DNA of 64,000 nt from Pontederia crassipes (Eukaryota > Streptophyta > Magnoliopsida > Commelinales > Pontederiaceae), in contig CM060197.1 of the NCBI GenBank assembly GCA_030549335.1, positions 18,922,501-18,986,500 on the forward strand. Direction: 5' to 3'. A program made the translations under genes and the position numbers. Positions 58,890-64,000 of this stretch are shown piece after piece; positions within the stretch are counted from its first letter, which is position 1; each line of letters begins with the position of its first letter. Below the pieces are notes generated by a model. It was not told the DNA's origin, ran no database searches, and was given only the letters and a program-made list of their open reading frames with translations.

Positions 58890-59760
58890 GGCGTCATCGT
58901 CGCGCCACTCTAGCATAGCATCCTTTAATTTTTTACGCTACTAAGGCACTAATTGCATTTGTTGATGTAAAAGTTACCTTAAATCCCTAAGTTATTCTAT
59001 CTTTACTATTTTATGGTCAATGCTGCCTCTTTACCATTTTACTGCTCTGACGCCAATGCCAACGATGCCGACCTCGATGCCAACCTCGGCCTCCTCCTCC
59101 TCTGACCCCGAAGCCGACACCGGCCTCCTCCTCCTCTAATCCCGACCTATTTATGTGCTCTGTGACCTATTTATGTGCTCCGACCCCCTCCGTCGCTTGT
59201 CGCCCTCCATCACCACCTGCGAGCCCCGTGCGCCGTCAAGCACCCTCACCCTTGTTGCTTGGTGCGCCGCCAAGCACCCTCACCCTCGTCGTCGCCAAAT
59301 ACTCATCACTGACAGTCTGCCCTTTCTCTCTCTCGCATGAGTTTTTTGCATTGTTGTAGGTTCCTTTGCATATTATCTTTTGTGTGAATGCTTGTAAATT
59401 CTACTTATCCAAAGATCAAGGTTGGACTTCATGCAGCACTAAACTTTCATACAAATTTGGTGTTCTTCTTGCTCCTAGGGAACATGTAACATACCAAGAC
59501 CTACTGTAAATATTTAATACATGTCAGAACCTATTTGAAACAGCATGTTCTTCCATCTTTGGTAATCATTTGTTTTGGGCATGTTATTAGGTCCTTCATT
59601 GACGTTGCCACTGTCGAAAGTCCTATCCGCTGACTTTGTTGATGTTGCTCTCCTCCGGCCATCGGCTACAGTAAGTCCCCTTTTCTTAGTTATTATCACG
59701 AGTTAATGTAATTGCACTAGAACAAATATGTTCTTTTGGACTTAGTCCTTTTTTTATTTA

Positions 59761-59908
59761 ATTCATACAATACATATCATATCTTAATTATGGATATATT
59801 ATTTTTATATTCTTAATAATGGAATTATGATGGTTGAATTAAGTGACATGATTTCTTACAAGAAATTGAAAATATCTCATATTTAGCGCCACCGTAGAGA
59901 TGCAATGA
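59761..59908. repeat. 149-bp direct repeat, copy 2
   Basis: Second copy of the unit at 58741, bordering the captured GC-rich segment on its right. The copies may be terminal repeats of an inserted unit or a tandem duplication of it. Confidence 0.85.
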
Positions 59909-60327
59909 AATGCCATGCAATGAAATATCATGAACATGATACTACATGATATGCATCATTATCTTCATATAAAAAGAAGGAATCAATATGCATGCCATGT
60001 ACTTAACATACACTACAAGAAATCAGGTCATTAGCGAAGAGATATGTAGTCGTTAAAAGTTATCATCTTGACGTTAATACTCATCAACGACAAGAAAAAA
60101 TTGGTCACTGCTTTTCACTATAGGTCACGTCGCTAAAAGGTTTTAATGTCTAGTGTGAATAACTAGCCGTTGATTCCTTTTAAGGATCACTATAATCATC
60201 TTCCTTAAAAGTTCAATAGTGACTAATATGCTAGTCCCCTATATAACTTATAAGGACTACTCACCTATTCGCTAAAGACATTATTTATGTGTTGGAATAA
60301 ATTTTTTAGGGACCACTTTCTTGTCGC

Positions 60328-60373
<46 letters not shown>
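60328..60373. repeat. (ATT)15 microsatellite
   Basis: About 46 bp of uninterrupted TAT/ATT trinucleotides inside the second CACTA element, a likely polymorphic marker. Confidence 0.95.
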
Positions 60374-60859
60374 TGAGAACAAATATATGATCGTCAATAC
60401 ATTTTTAAAATTTTATATCTGATAAGATAACTCATTCATGTTCAAAACATCAAGTATCAAATCAATTATCCATATAATATTCAACTAAATATTCATATGC
60501 AACATTTTAATTCAAATGTTTACAAAATTCCAAATAACTCTTCTAAAGAACATGTTCAAGAACATATCGCAAAACTTTTCTTCCAATAATCTTCCTTTCT
60601 AATCCAATGGACATTCATAAAAAATATGTAAAATCAAAATGATAATTAGTTTTAATAATAACTAATATAACTTTACTTGGAAGAATTTGAGATTGTGCAC
60701 TCACCAACCAAAAATTCTAATTCGCCAAATAATCTTGCTTAAAAAGAGGGCTATAATTAGATTAAAAATTTATTAGAATAAAAAATGTTAATAGCACATA
60801 AAATAAAAATCAGATTTTTTATTCTTACTAACCTTATGATTCAGGTTGTTCACAAGATT

Positions 60860-63600
60860 ATGGTGTTGTTCAATTGAGCATTAGATTGTCGACTATGCAC
60901 GAACTCGATCAATTATTGCGATTGACCTTCCATAGAAGCTACACATTCTTTTAGTAGTTTGTTTTCTTCGGTAGTTGTACGTAACTTATCCAATAATTCA
61001 TGCTTTGAAGAACTATTTTCTTTCATTTCTTTTGTCGTAATCCCACCACCAAAGCCAATCACATGACTACATTTTTTAGGGCCAAAACATCGCTCTACTA
61101 TTTCTATTGCAGGAAGTGTATGTTCAACTTGTACAATCTCTTGTATTTCAGCCTAAAAAAAATAAACTCATATTAATAAATATTTCATGAAGATCAAATG
61201 AAAACCTATTATTAAACATACATAACTTTCAATGGTATTGTGTTCAACAAGCTTGTTATTTTTCTTTCATGTCTAAAAAAATTAGTTGCAACATCCAATG
61301 GGTTACCATCTTTACCTCCTTTTACATAAAAGACTAGGAGATATCAAGTAAAAAAATGAAAGAAAATAATATTAATATTTAATATTAAGATATACTTGTT
61401 GATAAATGAACTCTCTAAAAGGTTTGCTGCCAACGCGATGTGGCAAAGTTAATTTTGTTCTGTTTCTTATATTCCTTTCACTTGCATCCTATATTAACAT
61501 ATAACATATGCAATAATGTTATATATATATAATATAAATATCATAGTAAAAATCATAATCATAATTATTTTATCAAATAATCATACCTTAAAACTTTTAC
61601 TATTATAATACTCTTTAACAAGCCATTCCCAATCTCTTTTGTCCAAGCTTGTTTAAGTGGTTGATCCTTCACATTTTTAAAATGCATGCTTGCTCTCCAT
61701 TTTTACCATAATTCTTTCATATGTCCCAAAACATTAAATCTCACGATGAATGTCTATGTCATCACTTTCAAATTTTCCTACACAAATATTTTAGTACCAT
61801 TAGAAATTTTTAATGTTATATACATAATTACTGGATATGTAAACAAATCTTTTTCAAGACTTACACAACACAAGCCTACTAAAACAAAAGAAAAAAGATA
61901 TTACCACAACAGTAGCCGAATGTGTTCTTTCTCCACTTCACCAATTTTTTTCCATGCATGCACTCTTAATGGGCATATGTTTCTATCCCGAACTAACTTG
62001 CCCAAATGTCTTGAGAATAATTCATGATTTTCACCATCCGCTTGATTGTTATAAAATATAATTTTCAGCTTCTTTCCAACAATTCCAACAACTTGCCTAC
62101 ACTTATTTCTTCCACGCACTTTCTTTTTCCCTTGACTATCCGCACCTACATAAAAAAAATTGTTATAAATTTCACACCATATTGATATAAAAAATAGAGT
62201 CCAATGAGTATAGAGCTCCTGAATTAGGTTGTAAATTACAGCTTTTCTATTTGAGCCATTAGATTTAAATGGACGAATGGAATTTGATAAAGACAGAAAG
62301 AGAATCATCTGACATCCCTGCAACTTTCCATCTTCCTTCCCAACCCCCCTTTTCTCTCTCTCTCTCCTTTACTTTTTTTCCTCCATGTCTTTTCCCCAAC
62401 TCTCTGTTTCCCCCTCTTCAAACCCCACCTGTCGGTTCTTTTTTCTCCTTCCTCTACTATCTTCCGTTTTTCTCAATCATATGTGCTATTGGAGGAATTT
62501 GAACAAGTATGAACCAACAATATGAACCACTATGAACATATGTACTTGCCATCGACATGATGACAAGAATCGGGAAAGTAGTTTGATAAACAAAGAGAGG
62601 GAAAAAGGTGCAGCAGAGGAAGTCATGATTTGCAAGTGGAGCAGCGCGCCTTTGTGAGGAGGAGCCAACTCTGGCCTAAGATGATAATTTTTCCCTTCTC
62701 TCTTCTGACGCCGGCAATTTCTCTTCTGCGATGTTCCAGGAAGCTGCCTCCAACTCTGCTCTGAACTCCACATCGACAGTCGTAGATGCCTCTCCAGACC
62801 CCTCCAACTCTAGCCCTAATTCGACCCTTCAGAAAAACCATGCCCTCCGTTGTCCCCCGACGTATTCGGTGGCTGGTTCTGATGGCTTGGCACTAGTAAT
62901 GTCCATCAGCTTGGACTCCAATCCTCTGAGTGTCGTTCTGATGGCTTGGCGTGGCCATGTTGATTGGTCATTGTACATGGTCTCGAAGGCCATCTTGCTT
63001 CATGGTGTATGTCTTCACCTGTCAGTAGTTGCACATGTGATACCACCGGTGAAGCACAACGATGGCCTGGTTAACCAGTTCGCGCCGATGAGGTAATCGA
63101 ACTCCTCAAGGCGAGACTCCCAATTGGTGTCGATCTCATCAAGTTAAATGAATGAAAAGAACAAAACGAAAGGAAGACTCTCTGTCATATTGAGCAGTTG
63201 GGATTAATCGGAGAGATAGCTGTAGATTACAGCTTATAACCGAGCAGCATACTCCTTTTACCTTAAAAAATAATTCAATAACTTGAGAAATGTTTATTCT
63301 TACTCGCTTGTGTTCCTTGATTTTCCTGTGTCACTTTAGTAGGCACATTAGGATTAGCATCCTCAAAGTTATCATCATCTTGAGGTACTCCAGATTTAGA
63401 TAGAGCAGGACTAATATCATTTGACATTTGTTCGAATTCATGATCTAAAGGGCTACTAACTACTTGTGACATCCTTTGACTTTCATTGATATGAAGACTT
63501 GCTCTTTTATTAGTCACAGGTGAAATGTATTCAGAAATTTCCAAGAAGCATAAAGACCTTTTCCCTCGTCCTCTTCCAAGAGTAACTAGTGCAATAAAAT
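60860..63600 (-). pseudogene. Transposase_24 / TNPA-like protein of the second CACTA element
   Basis: Minus-strand blocks from 63590: RGRGKRSLCFLEISEYISP, then an acidic, Ser-rich N-terminal region (63544-63275); RGRNKCRQVVGIVGKKLKII and GENHELFSRHLGKLVRDRNI (62130-61980) with VEKEHIRLLLW; a short block near 61660-61600; RHR-type QFLIYQ near 61400-61470; and EIQEIVQVEHTLPAIEIVER with CFGPKKCSHVIGFGGGI near 61150-61040, then a coiled coil. This is the same block order as 6788-4869. Splice sites were not resolved and stops are likely. A foreign segment lies between the first two blocks. Confidence 0.6.
62250..63240. other. Possible captured sequence inside the second CACTA element
   Basis: A pyrimidine-rich (62330-62470) then GC-richer segment (62640-63120) bears no CACTA motif and interrupts the TNPA-like blocks. 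The plus frame 62731-63096 (121 aa) is open, with Ser/Pro-rich N-terminal and hydrophobic C-terminal parts. The minus frame also reads plausibly (LEEFDYLIGANWLTRPS). I recognise neither. Capture of host gene pieces is common in CACTA elements, but here it is inference. Confidence 0.4.
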
Positions 63601-64000
63601 TTTGCTTCGACGATTTTAAAGTCTATGATGTCCCTTTTCCAAACTTTGCAATGGAAGTTTTTCACCGGTAGCAATAAAAAAACATGTTTAATATATATGC
63701 ATTAACATAATTATCAACAAATTGCATCCACTGTTTGCTAGGTGCCATAAGCTTAATGTACATGCATAATACAATAGTTATCAATATATAAGAAAAAAAT
63801 ATTATAAAAATTCATAATATAAAAAAATCAAAATCCTAAATTAAGCTTACTTCTTAATTATATATCTATAAGGAATTAACATTTTTACATAGTTATAAAA
63901 TTAATTCACGAAAAATATTTATATATTTACATTGGAATTGATCCACAATTTTTTTTGTAAAAGAACAAACAAGATTGAGGTGGCCAAATGTGCATCACAT

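Larger units (their letters stand above)
57635..60010. mobile_element. CACTA-type terminus and non-autonomous element body
   Basis: CACTACAAGAAAACTGCTG at 57635 (after CAT) is a CACTA end. It is followed to about 58260 by dense subterminal words around the core GCGACGCTAA / TTAGCGTCGC in both orientations. No transposase. A GC-rich piece (59040-59340) with a duplicated CGCCRAGCACCCTCACCCT word may be captured coding DNA of unknown origin. The opposite TIR is not found before the next CACTA end at 60011. Confidence 0.6.
60011..64000 (-). mobile_element. Second CACTA transposon, internally deleted, runs off the window
   Basis: Starts CACTACAAGAAATCAGG at 60011, with subterminal words GTCATTAGCGA, GTCGTTAAAAGTTATCA and CATCAACGACAAG related to those of the 3713 element. 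The minus-strand coding remnants lie in the same order: ECIGF-like Transposase_24 C-terminal part (about 61150-60860), an upstream block with GENHELFSRHLGKLVRDRNI (62130-61904), an N-terminal block (63590-63275), and MAPSKQWMQFVD at 63747, the tnp2 start. The tnp2 body is missing. The 5' end lies beyond 64000. Confidence 0.8.

Overview
This is a nuclear plant (angiosperm) window. It is AT-rich and repeat-dense, with three well-preserved protein genes scattered among transposable elements (TEs) and decayed gene fragments. GT-AG introns, a plant calmodulin, a plant SnRK1 beta subunit, CACTA, Copia, Gypsy, RTE and hAT elements, and relics of a vicilin-like seed protein all support this. The sequence alone does not fix the species. 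GC-rich first exons in two genes hint at a monocot or early-diverging lineage, but only weakly.

Three genes look intact, all on the minus strand. Calmodulin (14992-16561, 2 exons, 149 aa) is canonical. The SNF1-related kinase beta subunit (33909-36145, 4 exons, 272 aa) has an N-myristoylation start but has lost a tryptophan usually conserved in its carbohydrate-binding module. A small secreted leucine-rich-repeat protein of the LRR1/SERK-ectodomain type (45837-55587, 6 exons, 217 aa) has a second intron swollen to about 7.6 kb by nested retroelements.

Layout: 1-404 GRF zinc-finger pseudogene; 3-3.7 kb GC-rich low-complexity DNA and plastid-like DNA; 3.7-9.1 kb decayed CACTA transposon with 133-bp subterminal repeats; 9.1-13.1 kb Copia 3' region and LTR; 13.3-14.1 kb Myb/SANT-like pseudogene; 14.7-16.7 kb calmodulin; 18.4-18.7 kb LINE RNase H relic; 19.3-32 kb nested Copia and Gypsy LTRs, including a 3.36-kb solo LTR with a perfect target-site duplication (TSD), a Pack-MULE-like element and a Copia gag relic; 33.9-36.2 kb SnRK1 beta; 36.6-43.7 kb a 255-bp tandem array split into two blocks, and fragments of vicilin, chalcone-synthase-like and 2-oxoglutarate dioxygenase genes; 45.8-55.6 kb the LRR gene; 56.2-57.2 kb a hAT-like element with a nested foldback; 57.6-64 kb CACTA-like termini and a second, internally deleted CACTA transposon running off the window.

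The three intact genes do not form a pathway unit. Kinase regulation, calcium sensing and an LRR protein are ordinary euchromatic neighbours. What stands out is the record of insertion: at least five insertion events can be bracketed by TSDs, and three RTE insertions lie in or around one intron. The Gypsy LTR in that intron carries a cluster of about twelve CpG-rich 14-bp palindromes.
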